A stretch of DNA of 64,000 nucleotides, taken from Bifidobacteriaceae bacterium (GTDB lineage Bacteria > Actinomycetota > Actinomycetes > Actinomycetales > WQXJ01). The notes beneath the pieces were generated by a model. It worked only from the letters and a program-made list of their open reading frames with translations, ran no database searches and was not told the DNA's origin. The stretch is taken from positions 1-64,000 of the forward strand of contig JAIRYJ010000023.1 of the NCBI GenBank assembly GCA_031267825.1, given 5' to 3'. Each line of letters begins with the position of its first letter. The stretch's first letter is position 1. Positions 14,860 through 23,375 of this stretch are shown piece by piece. A program made the translations under genes and the position numbers.

Positions 14860-15483
14860 ATGTCCTTACCCGAGATCTGCGGGTTTAGCGTGGCCCCGGC
14901 CTTGGAGCATCTTGACCTGGTACCACCGGCCGTCGCCGAGGTGTTAGTGGAATGGGCCCAGGCCGAACCCTCAGTCAAGTCTGATGTTGGTCTAATCGAG
15001 ATTGATCCAGCCGATTCCGACACCGCGGCGCTGGTCGAGAAGTTCGGCCTGAACTGGGACCTAGCCGCTAACTGCGTGCTCGTGGCGGGAAGGCGGGCAG
15101 GCCTGGAACGGATCGCCGCGGTGCTGGTGCGAGCCGATACGAAAGCCGATGTCAACGGCACCGTACGCCGTCTGCTTGATGCCCGCAAAGCATCATTCAT
15201 GCCAGCGGATCAGGCGGTGGCCGCTTCCGGCATGGAATACGGCGGTATCACGCCTGTTGGTGTACCGGACGACTGGCGCATCCTGATTGACTCAGGAGTG
15301 ATCACGCGGGGTGATGCCTTGATAGGTGCGGGAGTCCGCGGCGCCAAACTGGTCGCGCCAGGCGAGCTTTTCGCCACACTGCCCCGGGCCGAGGTCATTG
15401 ACGGTCTCGCCTTGACGACCTCAACTGGCAACCCGCCGACTGGTCCAGTTACCTTGGATGAAGTCGCCGTTCGTCTTGTCTGA
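14860..15483 (+). CDS. YbaK/aminoacyl-tRNA deacylase-like protein
   Basis: A 207-residue member of the YbaK/ProX editing-domain family, which hydrolyses mis-charged tRNA in trans. The core signature is MEYGGITPVGVP at about 127-138, followed by ILIDSGVITRGDALIGAG. The N-terminal 80 residues are diverged and may bind tRNA or a synthetase. An AGAAAGG ribosome site lies ahead of ATG 14860. The aminoacyl specificity (Cys-tRNA(Pro) is common) cannot be read from the sequence. Confidence 0.8.
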   Translation: MSLPEICGFSVAPALEHLDLVPPAVAEVLVEWAQAEPSVKSDVGLIEIDPADSDTAALVEKFGLNWDLAANCVLVAGRRAGLERIAAVLVRADTKADVNGTVRRLLDARKASFMPADQAVAASGMEYGGITPVGVPDDWRILIDSGVITRGDALIGAGVRGAKLVAPGELFATLPRAEVIDGLALTTSTGNPPTGPVTLDEVAVRLV

Positions 15484-15501
15484 TGTCAAGTCGGTCCATC
15501 G

Positions 15502-15880
15502 TCATGCCTCAAAGTCAAATACGCGCGTAGCGTGACCCTTTGCCTCATTTAGTTTTGCTCGCTTTGCCGTGATTGGGTCTATGGAGCCAGATGCCTGTCG
15601 TCGCATCAGGGATCTTGGGTTTGACGGTCGGGGTGAAAGATGTCCTGGCCGGTGGCCCGGATGACCACGTCGTGGTTGATGAACTCGCTGCCATTGTCGC
15701 CTTCCGGGCCAGCGACCTGGTAGGGGATTCGGTCGATGGCCAGGTCCAGGGCGGCCGGATACGGATGTGGGCGTTGTCGCGGATCGCCCAGGCGAATACC
15801 CACCCAATATGCCCTTCGGTCAGGTTGATGGTTCGGGCGATCTCTGCCTTAGCCCTACGCGGAGGTTTTCAATGAGTCAA
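15502..15880 (-). pseudogene. Decayed DDE transposase remnant
   Basis: In more than one minus-strand frame this region has pieces of a retroviral-integrase-type transposase. One frame gives EIARTINLTEGHIGWVFAWA from about 15850 to 15790. Another gives IDRIPYQVAGPEGDNGSEF, where DNGSEF marks the second catalytic Asp of the rve core. The two pieces need a frameshift to join. Neither a full catalytic triad nor terminal inverted repeats are present. It fills most of the 488-base gap between the YbaK-like gene and groES. Confidence 0.65.
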
Positions 15881-15916
15881 CGCGCGGCCCGAGTCCAGCC
15901 AGCCGCAGGCAAAACT

Positions 15917-15959
15917 AAGGCCCCGGTCAGTGCCTTCAGCAGACACCGGCCGGGGCCTT
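15917..15959 (-). terminator. Intrinsic terminator of groES
   Basis: A perfect 10-bp stem, AAGGCCCCGG at 15917-15926 with CCGGGGCCTT at 15950-15959. Read on the minus strand it is followed by TTAGTTTTG. It lies 13 bases past the groES stop. Confidence 0.75.
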
Positions 15960-15971
15960 GGCTCTGGTTGC

Positions 15972-16265
15972 TCAGACGACCTTCGCCAAAATGTCACGAG
16001 CCGACAAGATCAGATAATCGACCTCGTCGAAGGTGACTTCCGTACCGCCATACTTCGAGTAGATGACTCTGTCACCAACTGCGACATCAAGCGGTATGCG
16101 CTGGCCGTTATCGTCGATCCGGCCTGGCCCAACGGCCACGACCTCGCCTTCCTGCGGCTTTTCTTTAGCCGTATCAGGCAAATAGATGCCGGCCGCTGTA
16201 ACGGCGGCGGCCTCAATCGGCGTCACGACAATCCGGTCTTCGAGCGGTTGAATGGAGACCGACAC
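15972..16265 (-). CDS. groES: Co-chaperonin GroES
   Basis: The 97-residue Hsp10 subunit whose heptamer caps GroEL. It reads [14 protein letters not shown] at the start, a mobile-loop region [14 protein letters not shown] at about 18-31, and the C-terminal [15 protein letters not shown]. No groEL follows: the gene is closed by its own terminator, so it is monocistronic and its partner must be elsewhere. Regulation is clear from the sequence: a perfect CIRCE element overlaps the promoter upstream, implying control by the heat-shock repressor HrcA. Confidence 0.97.
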   Translation of the reverse strand: MSVSIQPLEDRIVVTPIEAAAVTAAGIYLPDTAKEKPQEGEVVAVGPGRIDDNGQRIPLDVAVGDRVIYSKYGGTEVTFDEVDYLILSARDILAKVV

Positions 16266-16397
16266 TGCGGACCTCCCTTTCGCGATCTAGAAGTTGCAAT
16301 GATTGGTCCACTACCCAACCAGGTAACCAAGTGTGCCGTCGCGGTGCCACACTCCGAACCCTGGGGCAGCGGCCCCGCCTTTCGGCGGGACTGCTTC

Positions 16398-16427
16398 ACT
16401 GTAGGCCGTGCATTAGCACTCGGTCAA
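16398..16427 (-). promoter_or_regulatory. Vegetative promoter of groES
   Basis: On the minus strand a -35 box TTGACC (16427-16422) and a -10 box TACAGT (16403-16398) are spaced by 18 bases. The -35 lies in the spacer of the CIRCE inverted repeat, so repressor binding would block it directly. Confidence 0.7.
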
Positions 16428-16439
16428 GCCGAGTGCTAA
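16413..16439 (-). promoter_or_regulatory. CIRCE operator (HrcA site)
   Basis: A perfect consensus: TTAGCACTC at 16413-16421, nine-base spacer, GAGTGCTAA at 16431-16439. This is the operator for HrcA, the repressor of groES/groEL genes in many bacteria. hrcA itself is not in the window. Confidence 0.97.
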
Positions 16440-16552
16440 GTGTGTCCACCAATCGGAGGGGTTGTCCATTCGGCCTGGGACGGACCACCCCAATGTGACC
16501 AGTTTCTGGCCCTCCCCGGCTCTCGCCTTGAACTTCCGCGTTTACGCGGGTT

Positions 16553-16993
16553 TCAATCAGTCTTGGGCTTACCGTTCTCTTCAGCAGGTGGGCCAGTAGG
16601 AATTGCCGCCGCCAACAGTTCCACCAGTGGTTCAACCAGTGCCTGTGTCTGTCCGTCCAAGATAGGCGCTTCACGCAAAGGCACACGGCCGTCATAACCA
16701 TCAACATCCAAACCAAGGCTAGGCCAAGCCCCAGCCCAATAATCCTCCAACGGGCACTCGTCGAGCAACAGTTCCAACTGCGGCGGAGCGATCGTCACCG
16801 GCAACAACGCTGAAGGCATACTCCTATAGCCGTCCACTTTGGGCGCCTCAGCGTCATCCAACTCCGGATAACCATGATCCCTGGCGCAACGCAACCAATC
16901 ATTACTGGCCTGTGCCACAGCTGTCTTGTCAGCCAATTCCTCAGCCGGATCAAACGGTAGCGCTGGAGGCACATAATCAATCATCTGGTGCAT
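16553..16993 (-). CDS. Probable C-terminal half of a split lipoprotein
   Basis: A 146-residue acidic protein with no signal peptide. It contains WLRCARDHGYPEL and a segment ALLPVTIAPPQLELLLDECP. Such runs normally lie within one polypeptide in a family of secreted actinobacterial lipoproteins. The reading frame begins at ATG 16993, inside the last codons of the upstream lipoprotein (stop at 16981-16983), in a different frame. Either the two are one gene broken by a frameshift, or they are translationally coupled. Function is unknown. Confidence 0.55.
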   Translation of the reverse strand: MHQMIDYVPPALPFDPAEELADKTAVAQASNDWLRCARDHGYPELDDAEAPKVDGYRSMPSALLPVTIAPPQLELLLDECPLEDYWAGAWPSLGLDVDGYDGRVPLREAPILDGQTQALVEPLVELLAAAIPTGPPAEENGKPKTD

Positions 16994-17451
16994 TCACGGT
17001 AAGCGGCCGTGTAATCGGACTCTCCGACCAGCAGGTAACTCACACCGCGCCGGTCATCCGGCAGGTGCGTCCATTCACCCAGGTACGGTTCCTCCAACTG
17101 GTCAAGAATCACCTGTTCAGCATCAGCTTCAGCCTGGTTCATCCCGGTGCCGCCACCGCCATGGCACATGCCATCCTGTTCCTGGCAAAGCCGCCACGGC
17201 GCCCCGTCAAGGAAGCTGACCTCGCCTTGACCGTCCTCCCACAACTCCAAAACGGCCGGCACGTCCAAACCTCGCAGGCACTGCACCATTTCATCAGCCA
17301 CCTCAGCTTGGGCACTGATGTCACCCGCCGGGACGGCGGATGGTGAGGCCAAAGAAACCACATCATCGCCATCCTGGCAGGCGCCAACAGTCAACAAACA
17401 GGCAAGTCCCGTCAAGACAGCGACCCCACGCGAAACCGACACAAACCTCAT
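16981..17451 (-). CDS. Putative lipoprotein (N-terminal half)
   Basis: A 156-residue product from ATG 17451. A lipoprotein signal peptide is clear: basic start MRFVSVSRG, hydrophobic core and lipobox LTVGAC at residues 20-25. The mature part is acidic, with CLRGLDVPAVLELWEDG. It ends at TAAYRECTR, where the next frame opens in a 13-base overlap and continues with sequence typical of the same family. I read it as the front of a single secreted lipoprotein gene with a frameshift. A GTG at 17475 is a possible longer start. Confidence 0.65.
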   Translation of the reverse strand: MRFVSVSRGVAVLTGLACLLTVGACQDGDDVVSLASPSAVPAGDISAQAEVADEMVQCLRGLDVPAVLELWEDGQGEVSFLDGAPWRLCQEQDGMCHGGGGTGMNQAEADAEQVILDQLEEPYLGEWTHLPDDRRGVSYLLVGESDYTAAYRECTR

Positions 17452-17505
17452 TCTAAGTACACCGAAACAGCCCACCTAGAACGTGCGCTGACCAAACGAG
17501 AAAGC

Positions 17506-17923
17506 TCAAGTAACTTGGAAGGTTTTCTGTCCCCCATAAGTCGGTATCAGGTAGTGCTTCCCTCTTGGACTCCTACCTGTCATCGGGAATGCGACATTAC
17601 CGAGGGCGCTCGAATACCGCGGCGTTGGCGTATAAACAGTCGCTCCGTTCGCCTGATCAGCCAAGTAGACGATCACATTGCTCTTCGCGACACCACCACA
17701 TGTAATCCTGATTGCCGCAGAGTAGCTTAAGCCAACCGGCCACACCGCCGGGCCACGCGGTCCAAGCACCAACGTTGGAACAGGCGGCCTCAGCCTTGGG
17801 CAAATTGGGAGATAACACCTGGCCAACCAGCACCACAGCGGTGAGGACAACCGCAGCGACAACCATGGTGGCCAACCTCCGGATTCTAGTTTGCTCCACA
17901 AGCCAACTGTTTCTTACAGCCAT
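17506..17923 (-). pseudogene. Frameshifted small secreted protein
   Basis: From ATG 17923, with a GAGAGGAG ribosome site, the first frame encodes a signal peptide: a basic start, a hydrophobic run MVVAAVVLTAVVLVGQVL, then a likely cleavage after AEA. It continues to GGVAGWLKLL near 17730. There the neighbouring frame takes over with IRITCGGVAKSNVIVYLADQ and runs to a stop at 17506 through YLIPTYGGQKTF. Joining the frames would give one protein of roughly 135 residues. A mutation or a sequencing error could explain it. No recognised family. Confidence 0.55.
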
Positions 17924-17944
17924 CAATAGCTCCTCTCTGAGTCC

Positions 17945-17971
17945 AGCCTGTTCCTTTGTACGGAACAGGCT
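17945..17971. promoter_or_regulatory. Palindrome upstream of secreted-protein gene
   Basis: A perfect 10-bp inverted repeat, AGCCTGTTCC at 17945-17954 and GGAACAGGCT at 17962-17971 with loop tttgtac. It is 22-48 bases upstream of the ATG at 17923, a place suited to an operator or a leader hairpin. A TTGACA at 18006-18001 on the minus strand could be a -35 box, but I could not place a good -10. Confidence 0.4.
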
Positions 17972-18082
17972 CTGAGCACAAGCTACCCCCCGGCTGCGAT
18001 GTCAATTTCAAAGGGCTCGTATGTGGTGGCTTGCCCAGTTGGCGCTTCTTGTTGCCAGCCCCAGGCCAGCCACCAACCATCA

Positions 18083-18150
18083 GAGAAAGTGGACACAGTG
18101 GGGTAAATACAGCCACTGTGACCACTTTCCGCGGTCGGCCTGGGGCGCAC
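18083..18150. repeat. Hairpin repeat, diverged copy 4
   Basis: A 16-bp stem with one mismatch, left arm 18086-18101, right arm 18113-18128, loop of 11 bases containing AAAT. The inner stem, loop and 3' flank (CTGTGACC..TTTCCG..GCC..GG) align with copies at 1381-1440 and 1539-1600. Stem differences are mostly paired. It lies in the 345-base gap before the methyltransferase gene; the rest of that gap shows no gene. Confidence 0.65.
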
Positions 18151-18271
18151 CAGGCCGGGAATGAATCAGGAATCGCGTTCTATTCGCGCCGGGCACACCA
18201 ACCCAGTCAGCTACAGCACCAACATGGACAACCCACCCAATCGGTCGTCCGGGCGGCATTATGGTTGAGTC

Positions 18272-19537
18272 GTGGATCTGACCGATGCCGTCTGGTTGAG
18301 CAGCCAGCAGGGTCGGCTCTTAACTGAGCGGCTAGCTACCGCCATGCCGGTCTATGACGCGACCTTAGCGATGCGGCTGGCAGAAGGTTTACGGCGGCGC
18401 GGAATCAACCCTAAAGCGGCTGCCGCCAGTTTGACGCAGGTCCGGTTACGCCTCCAAGGCCAGGCCAAGTTTGGCGACTTTGCCAGCCAAATGCTGTTCA
18501 CCCAGGTGGGCCTGGAACAAGCCACCCGCCTGACGGTGGCCGTTCACCACGCCCAGCGCTACCGGTTAGCTGGCTGCCACCGGGTAGCTGACCTGACCGG
18601 AGGAATCGGCGGGGACGCACTGGCCTTAGCCGGGCTTGGTTTACGGGTTGATGTCTACGAATCAGACCCGCCGACAGCGGCAATCGCCCAGTCGAATCTG
18701 GCCGCCTTCCCGGAAGCCCGCGTCATCTTAGGTGACGCCCTTGAGCAAGACCTAAGCCTGGCGGACGCCATCTACGCTGATCCGTCCCGGCGGACCGCGG
18801 CCGGTCAGAGAGTCTTTCAGCCGGACGCTTACAATCCGCCGTTGAGAGCCATCTTGGCACTACGTACCAGCCATCCACTGGGTGTCAAAGTAGGGCCAGG
18901 CATCCCGCATTCGGCGATCCCTGAGGACGCCGAGGCACAGTGGGTTTCGGTTGATGGCACCGTGGTTGAGGCCGGGCTTTGGTTCGGCCCGCTACGCCAA
19001 GCCGGTCTAAAACCGGCGGCCAGGACACCAACCGACCCAGCATCAGGCACCAGCCAAACCTCAGGCACCGAACCGGCCTACAGTGCTTTGGTAATCCGGT
19101 CCGGCCGGGCAAATCACCTTCTGGCGGGCTCACTGCCAACACTGCCGGTTGGTCAACTAAGGCGTTACATCTACGAACCAGATGGCGCGGTCATCCGGGC
19201 CGGGCTACTACCAGAGGCGGCCACCGCGTTAGGCCCAGCCAACCTGGTCAACAGCCGGATCGCCTACATTACGTCTGACACTGAACTAGCCAGCTCGCCG
19301 TTCCTGACCGGCTATGAGGTGAAAGACACTTTGCCGTTCAATCTGAAACACTTGCGGACCTACTTGCGGGGGCACGGCATCGGACAACTAACTGTAAAGA
19401 AACGCGGAACCGCTGTTGACCCTGTTGACCTGCGTAAACGCCTGGGCCTTAACGGCCCGGCCAGCGCTGTGGTGATACTAACCAGGCTCGGTGCGCAACA
19501 ATCAGTCCTGATAGTTGAACCGTTGGCAAGGAGTTAG
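18272..19537 (+). CDS. SAM-dependent methyltransferase, THUMP-like domain
   Basis: A 421-residue Rossmann-fold methyltransferase typical of Actinobacteria. The SAM-binding motif I is VADLTGGIGGDALALAG at about 108-124, the acidic end of strand 2 is VDVYESD, and YADPSRR is the motif IV equivalent. The C-terminal region after about 330 (SNTLPFNLKHL-like stretch PFNLKHLRTYL) is the THUMP-like domain, suggesting RNA as substrate. Thr/Ser/Gly-rich residues at 252-268 form an extra linker. It begins at GTG 18272 and ends in contact with the next gene, so they are probably co-transcribed. Confidence 0.85.
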   Translation: MDLTDAVWLSSQQGRLLTERLATAMPVYDATLAMRLAEGLRRRGINPKAAAASLTQVRLRLQGQAKFGDFASQMLFTQVGLEQATRLTVAVHHAQRYRLAGCHRVADLTGGIGGDALALAGLGLRVDVYESDPPTAAIAQSNLAAFPEARVILGDALEQDLSLADAIYADPSRRTAAGQRVFQPDAYNPPLRAILALRTSHPLGVKVGPGIPHSAIPEDAEAQWVSVDGTVVEAGLWFGPLRQAGLKPAARTPTDPASGTSQTSGTEPAYSALVIRSGRANHLLAGSLPTLPVGQLRRYIYEPDGAVIRAGLLPEAATALGPANLVNSRIAYITSDTELASSPFLTGYEVKDTLPFNLKHLRTYLRGHGIGQLTVKKRGTAVDPVDLRKRLGLNGPASAVVILTRLGAQQSVLIVEPLARS

Positions 19538-19539
19538 TG

Positions 19540-20739
19540 ATGCGAATCCCGTTCGCCCGCTCGCCGCGCTCAAGCGTCGGAATTGAATGGGAGATCCAAC
19601 TAGTTGACCGTGACAGCGGCGACCTGCGTCAAGCCGCCCAAGCGGTGCTGGCCGCGATGCGCCGACCAGACGGTTCAGCCCAGCCTGGAATTGTTCAAGA
19701 GTTCCTAGTCAACACAGTTGAGATAGTGACCGATCCGTTCGCCTCAATCCCGCTAGCGGCGGCCCAAATCGAACAGCGGCTGGATCTGATCCGTCAGGCG
19801 GCTGACCCGCTACGGATCGACCTGCTGGCGGCCGGCGGTCACCCGTTCGCCCGCTGGGAACTTCAAGAAGTAACCGACAAGGAGCGATATCACCGCCTGA
19901 TTGACCGCACCCAATGGTGGGGGCGGCAGATGGTGATCTACGGTGTCCACACGCATGTTGGGATAGAGGACCGGCGCAAAGTTTTGCCGATTGTGCGGGC
20001 GTTGCTGTGCTATTTGCCGCATCTGCAGGCCTTGTCCGCCTCCTCCCCTTATTGGGCGGCCCAAGCCACCGGTTACGCCTCGAACCGGGCCTTGCTGTTT
20101 CAGCAACTGCCCACCGCTGGCCTGCCAATTCAATTCACCACCTGGGATGAACTGGAGCATTACACCGGTGACATGATCCACACTGGCGTGATTGATGTCT
20201 TCAGTGAAATCCGCTGGGATATCCGCCCAGCGCCCCGGTTCGGCACCGTTGAGGTCCGGGTGTGTGACGCTTTGCCGACATTGCGTGAGGTCGCGGCTGT
20301 CTCTGCCCTGGTCCAGTGTCTAGTTGAGGAGTTCTCCGGGATTCTTGATCGCGGCGGCGAATTGCCATCAATGCCAGCTTGGTTTGTTCAGGAAAACAAG
20401 TGGCGATCAGCCCGCTACGGCATGGACGCCATCATTGTGCTGAACGCTTTTGGCGACGAGTTGCTGGTGACAGATCACCTGCCGGAGGTTTTGACGCGCC
20501 TTGAGCCGGTGGCGGTCGGCCTGGGTTGCCTCGATGAACTCAACTACATCCACACGATGATCCGTCTGGGAGCCTCATATCAGCGGCAGTTGGCAGCGGC
20601 GGCCAGTTCGGATGGCGCGGCCCAGGCCGCCGGTTCAGATGGAGCGGCCAATGCCACCAGTGGTGATGGCTTGCGGACCGTGGTGGCTAGCCTGGTGGCT
20701 GAGTTGGCCGCCAACCAACCGGGCCCCAACCCCGCCTGA
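19540..20739 (+). CDS. Carboxylate-amine ligase, GCS2 (YbdK) family
   Basis: A 399-residue ATP-grasp-like ligase related to glutamate-cysteine ligase type 2. The opening GIEWEIQLVD, the segment VHTHVGIED, and FGTVEVRVCDALPT near 230 are family signatures. Members make gamma-glutamyl-type amide bonds with ATP; in Actinobacteria many are called EgtA- or YbdK-like, and actual substrates are often untested. AAGGAG lies six bases before ATG 19540. The last 45 residues (A, S, D, G) are a low-complexity tail. It overlaps the end of the methyltransferase region within three bases. Confidence 0.88.
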   Translation: MRIPFARSPRSSVGIEWEIQLVDRDSGDLRQAAQAVLAAMRRPDGSAQPGIVQEFLVNTVEIVTDPFASIPLAAAQIEQRLDLIRQAADPLRIDLLAAGGHPFARWELQEVTDKERYHRLIDRTQWWGRQMVIYGVHTHVGIEDRRKVLPIVRALLCYLPHLQALSASSPYWAAQATGYASNRALLFQQLPTAGLPIQFTTWDELEHYTGDMIHTGVIDVFSEIRWDIRPAPRFGTVEVRVCDALPTLREVAAVSALVQCLVEEFSGILDRGGELPSMPAWFVQENKWRSARYGMDAIIVLNAFGDELLVTDHLPEVLTRLEPVAVGLGCLDELNYIHTMIRLGASYQRQLAAAASSDGAAQAAGSDGAANATSGDGLRTVVASLVAELAANQPGPNPA

Positions 20740-20742
20740 GCC

Positions 20743-20791
20743 CCCGGGAAAACCGGGCGCCAGCCCGCCCTGAGCCCCCGGGAAAACCGGG
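20743..20791. terminator. Twin GAAAA-loop hairpins between convergent genes
   Basis: Two copies of a CCCGG-gaaaa-CCGGG hairpin at 20743-20757 and 20777-20791 are separated by a 34-base direct repeat period. They lie between the ligase gene and the convergent tsaD. There is no T-run, so termination is likely but not certain. Confidence 0.45.
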
Positions 20792-20830
20792 CCCCAACCC
20801 GGCCTAAGCCCGGCGCCACCAAATCCAAAC

Positions 20831-21871
20831 TCAGGCTACAAGCTGGGTGGACGGCATCGACGAATCAGCCCCAATGCCAAGCCCAGACGGCGTCAAACCA
20901 TGGACGATGCCGTGCGTCCCGGCGGCCGCGATCATCGCACCATTGTCGGTGCAGTAGCGCGGCGGCGGGATGCGGACCTCCAGCCCGCTAGCCCCGAAAC
21001 GCTCCCGTGCCATATCCCTGAGCTGCGAGTTCGCTGAAAACCCACCACCGATGACTACTGTTTTGAGTCCCAAATCGCGGGCTGCGACCACCGTTTTAGC
21101 GGTCAACACATCAGCCACCGCCTGGCTGAATGAGGCCGCGAAATCAGCTAATGGCACCTCGCGGCCGTCATCTTGGGCGGCTTCGATCCAGCGGGCAGCG
21201 GCCGTTTTGAGGCCAGAGAAAGAAAAATCGTAACGATGAAGTGCCATGTCCTTGGGCCGGGTCAAGGCCCGCGGGAAAGCGATGGCGGCCGGATCACCGC
21301 GACGCGCCAGGGCGTCGATCTCTGGCCCTCCGGGATAAGGCAAACCGAGCAACCGGCCGACTTTATCAAAGGCCTCACCGGCGGCATCGTCCAAGGTCTG
21401 GCCCAACTGGGTGATTTGGGCGCCATCGATCACCAGCAAGGACGAATGGCCGCCACTGACCACCAAAGCTAAGACCGGGCCGCTGAAAGGACCATCAACT
21501 AACTGGTCCACCAGCGCGTGTCCGGCCACATGGTTGACCCCATAAAGTGGTTTCCCCAGTGCCCAGGCCAGCGCTTTAGCGGCCGCCAGGCCAACTGTCA
21601 GCGAACCGGTCAAACCAGGGCCGGCTGTCACAGCTATGGCATCTAGTTGGTTAAGTCCCAGATCAGCCTCTTCCAGTGTGGCTGCCAGGGCCGGTCCGAG
21701 CGCTTCAAGGTGAGCCCGTGACGCGACTTCCGGCACGATCCCCCCGAAGCGGGCATGTTCCGCCATCGAAGAGGCAACAGTTTCGGCCAAGAGGTCGAAT
21801 CCTCGCGCGATCGCCACACCAGTCTCGTCGCAGGACGTTTCGATCCCTAAGACCAGCGGCACGTTCGACAC
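20831..21871 (-). CDS. tsaD: tRNA N6-threonylcarbamoyladenosine transferase TsaD
   Basis: Catalytic subunit of t6A37 tRNA modification, 346 residues. It has the ASKHA fold with [15 protein letters not shown] at the start, the metal-binding [11 protein letters not shown] around residue 110, [12 protein letters not shown], and the C-terminal [10 protein letters not shown]. With TsaB and TsaE it moves the threonylcarbamoyl group to adenosine 37. tsaB and rimI lie upstream on the same strand, with a DUF3152 gene in between. The 196 bases in front of the start contain tandem repeats. Confidence 0.97.
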   Translation of the reverse strand: MSNVPLVLGIETSCDETGVAIARGFDLLAETVASSMAEHARFGGIVPEVASRAHLEALGPALAATLEEADLGLNQLDAIAVTAGPGLTGSLTVGLAAAKALAWALGKPLYGVNHVAGHALVDQLVDGPFSGPVLALVVSGGHSSLLVIDGAQITQLGQTLDDAAGEAFDKVGRLLGLPYPGGPEIDALARRGDPAAIAFPRALTRPKDMALHRYDFSFSGLKTAAARWIEAAQDDGREVPLADFAASFSQAVADVLTAKTVVAARDLGLKTVVIGGGFSANSQLRDMARERFGASGLEVRIPPPRYCTDNGAMIAAAGTHGIVHGLTPSGLGIGADSSMPSTQLVA

Positions 21872-21891
21872 CCAGCCACCTTAGCGTTTAG

Positions 21892-22005
21892 TGCCCGATG
21901 CCGTCCCACGGTTTTCGCTGCCAGGCGGTTTTCGTTGCCGGGCGACTCTTAATGCCGGGCGGCTTTTGCTGCCCGATGCCGTCCCACGGTTTTCGCTGCC
22001 AGGCG
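21892..22005. repeat. 36-bp direct repeats upstream of tsaD
   Basis: Two identical 36-base copies at 21892-21927 and 21970-22005 bracket degenerate GCCGGGCGGYTTT-like units. Each holds the word CGATGCCGTC. The array lies between tsaD and the DUF3152 gene and contains no gene. Confidence 0.75.
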
Positions 22006-22067
22006 TTTGTCGCGCTTCGACCAGTCTGGTCTACCACCTGCCTTCCGCCTGACACCCCGGGCCGGGC

Positions 22068-23168
22068 TTACCCTGCCCTACCGGCCGCCAGGGTTATCTC
22101 CTCTTCCAGCGGCCAAGGGTTGAAGGTGCAACCATCCAGGCTCTTCGATTGCTGTTGCATTAGTGGGGCAGGCTGGCCCTCAGCGGGACAGCCGGTGTGA
22201 TCAAAGCCAAGGAAATGGCCCACCTCATGGTTGACCACCATGTGGCGGTAGCCGCCCAAACTGAGGCCGGCTCGCTGCCAGGGTTCGGTCGCCTCGGTCC
22301 AGCGGACATCGTTGATCAGGACTCGTTCCTGAACCCGGCAGGAATATTCGGCCGAACAGCCCTCGGCGGCTGCCTCCACTTCCGCTGGGCTGGCCAGAAC
22401 CAGGAACATTTCGGGGGCGTCTTCTGACCGTTCAAAGCTGATGCCGGCCCTAGCCCAGCCGCAGCGGTTAGTCAGGATCAGCCCCAGACCGCGAGCGAAT
22501 GATTCCGTGTCTTGCGATACTCCGCCCAGTGTTTCAACGCCGTAGGTCACGGTGCGTTGAACTGGCACCGACTGAGCCGCGGTCGGGTCACAGACCTGAC
22601 TGAAGACTGTGACTGGTTCGGCTTCCGGCAGGACGCCCCCAGCCTCAGAGGCACCGATTTGCCAGCCGGACAGATGAGCGATCACCGCTAAGCCCGCTCC
22701 AGCCACCGCCGTTATGACGGCGGCCATCAGCCAGGCGGACCTTGTCCGGCGCCGGGTCGGCTGGCTCTGATTAGGTGCCCGCCTTGGTCCAGCCGCGCGC
22801 GGCGGTGGTGGCAGGTCGCGACCACCCTGTCGCGGCGGAAATCGCGCCGGTTGGCGCTGGCCGTTCGGCTGCGGTGAAGACGGCTGGCGCTGGCCGTTCG
22901 GCTGCGGTGAAGACGGCTGGCCTTGGCCGCGCGGCGGTGGTGGCAGATCGCGGCCAGCCTGTCGCGGCGGGAACCGCAGGGGTTCGCCTTGGCTAGCGCT
23001 TCGCGGCGGAAACCGCACGGGTTGGACTTGGCCGCTCGGCCGCGGTGAAGACGGCTGACGCCGCCCCGGATCAACCGACCTTGGACCATCCGGCCTGCCC
23101 GGCGGCAGGCCCCGGCGCCTCGGCAAGAACGGCCCCTGCAGCCGGTCATCGCGGTGCGAGCCTGTCAA
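22068..23168 (-). CDS. DUF3152 membrane-anchored protein with metalloprotease motif
   Basis: A 366-residue protein. About 150 N-terminal residues are Arg/Pro/Gln-rich and built of repeats (PPRQGGRDLPPPPR-like). One transmembrane helix follows (WLMAAVITAVAGAGLAVI), then an extracellular domain. The domain carries NHEVGHFLGFDHTGCP, which fits the HExxHxxGxxH zinc-protease motif, plus three or more Cys. DUF3152 is common in Actinobacteria and its enzymatic activity is not established. It is inserted between rimI and tsaD, which are neighbours in many relatives. Confidence 0.85.
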   Translation of the reverse strand: MTGSHRDDRLQGPFLPRRRGLPPGRPDGPRSVDPGRRQPSSPRPSGQVQPVRFPPRSASQGEPLRFPPRQAGRDLPPPPRGQGQPSSPQPNGQRQPSSPQPNGQRQPARFPPRQGGRDLPPPPRAAGPRRAPNQSQPTRRRTRSAWLMAAVITAVAGAGLAVIAHLSGWQIGASEAGGVLPEAEPVTVFSQVCDPTAAQSVPVQRTVTYGVETLGGVSQDTESFARGLGLILTNRCGWARAGISFERSEDAPEMFLVLASPAEVEAAAEGCSAEYSCRVQERVLINDVRWTEATEPWQRAGLSLGGYRHMVVNHEVGHFLGFDHTGCPAEGQPAPLMQQQSKSLDGCTFNPWPLEEEITLAAGRAG

Positions 23169-23375
23169 CTCTTCCTCCCGGGGACTTGTTTGGTCGGCTC
23201 GGCCCCTCGGTTCGGGGCCCGCCTAAGCTGACCATCTCTTCGAGGCTAACCGGAGCCAGGCCGGGCGGATCATCTCGCGGTACAACCAGGGCTCCTCCCG
23301 CAGGCCCAGACCAGGCCAGGCCAGGGCGATCCACCGGTTGTTGCGGGCACGCCAAAGACCTTGGCGGGGACCAAC
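23169..23375. other. Gap without a convincing gene
   Basis: The 207 bases between rimI and the DUF3152 gene contain open frames on the minus strand but none with a ribosome site, family similarity or sensible codon use. Nothing else is seen. Confidence 0.4.

Noticed and set aside
23146-23355. Small open frame in the rimI-DUF3152 gap
   Set aside because: Pro/Gly/Arg-rich, overlaps the DUF3152 start, and has no recognisable ribosome site.
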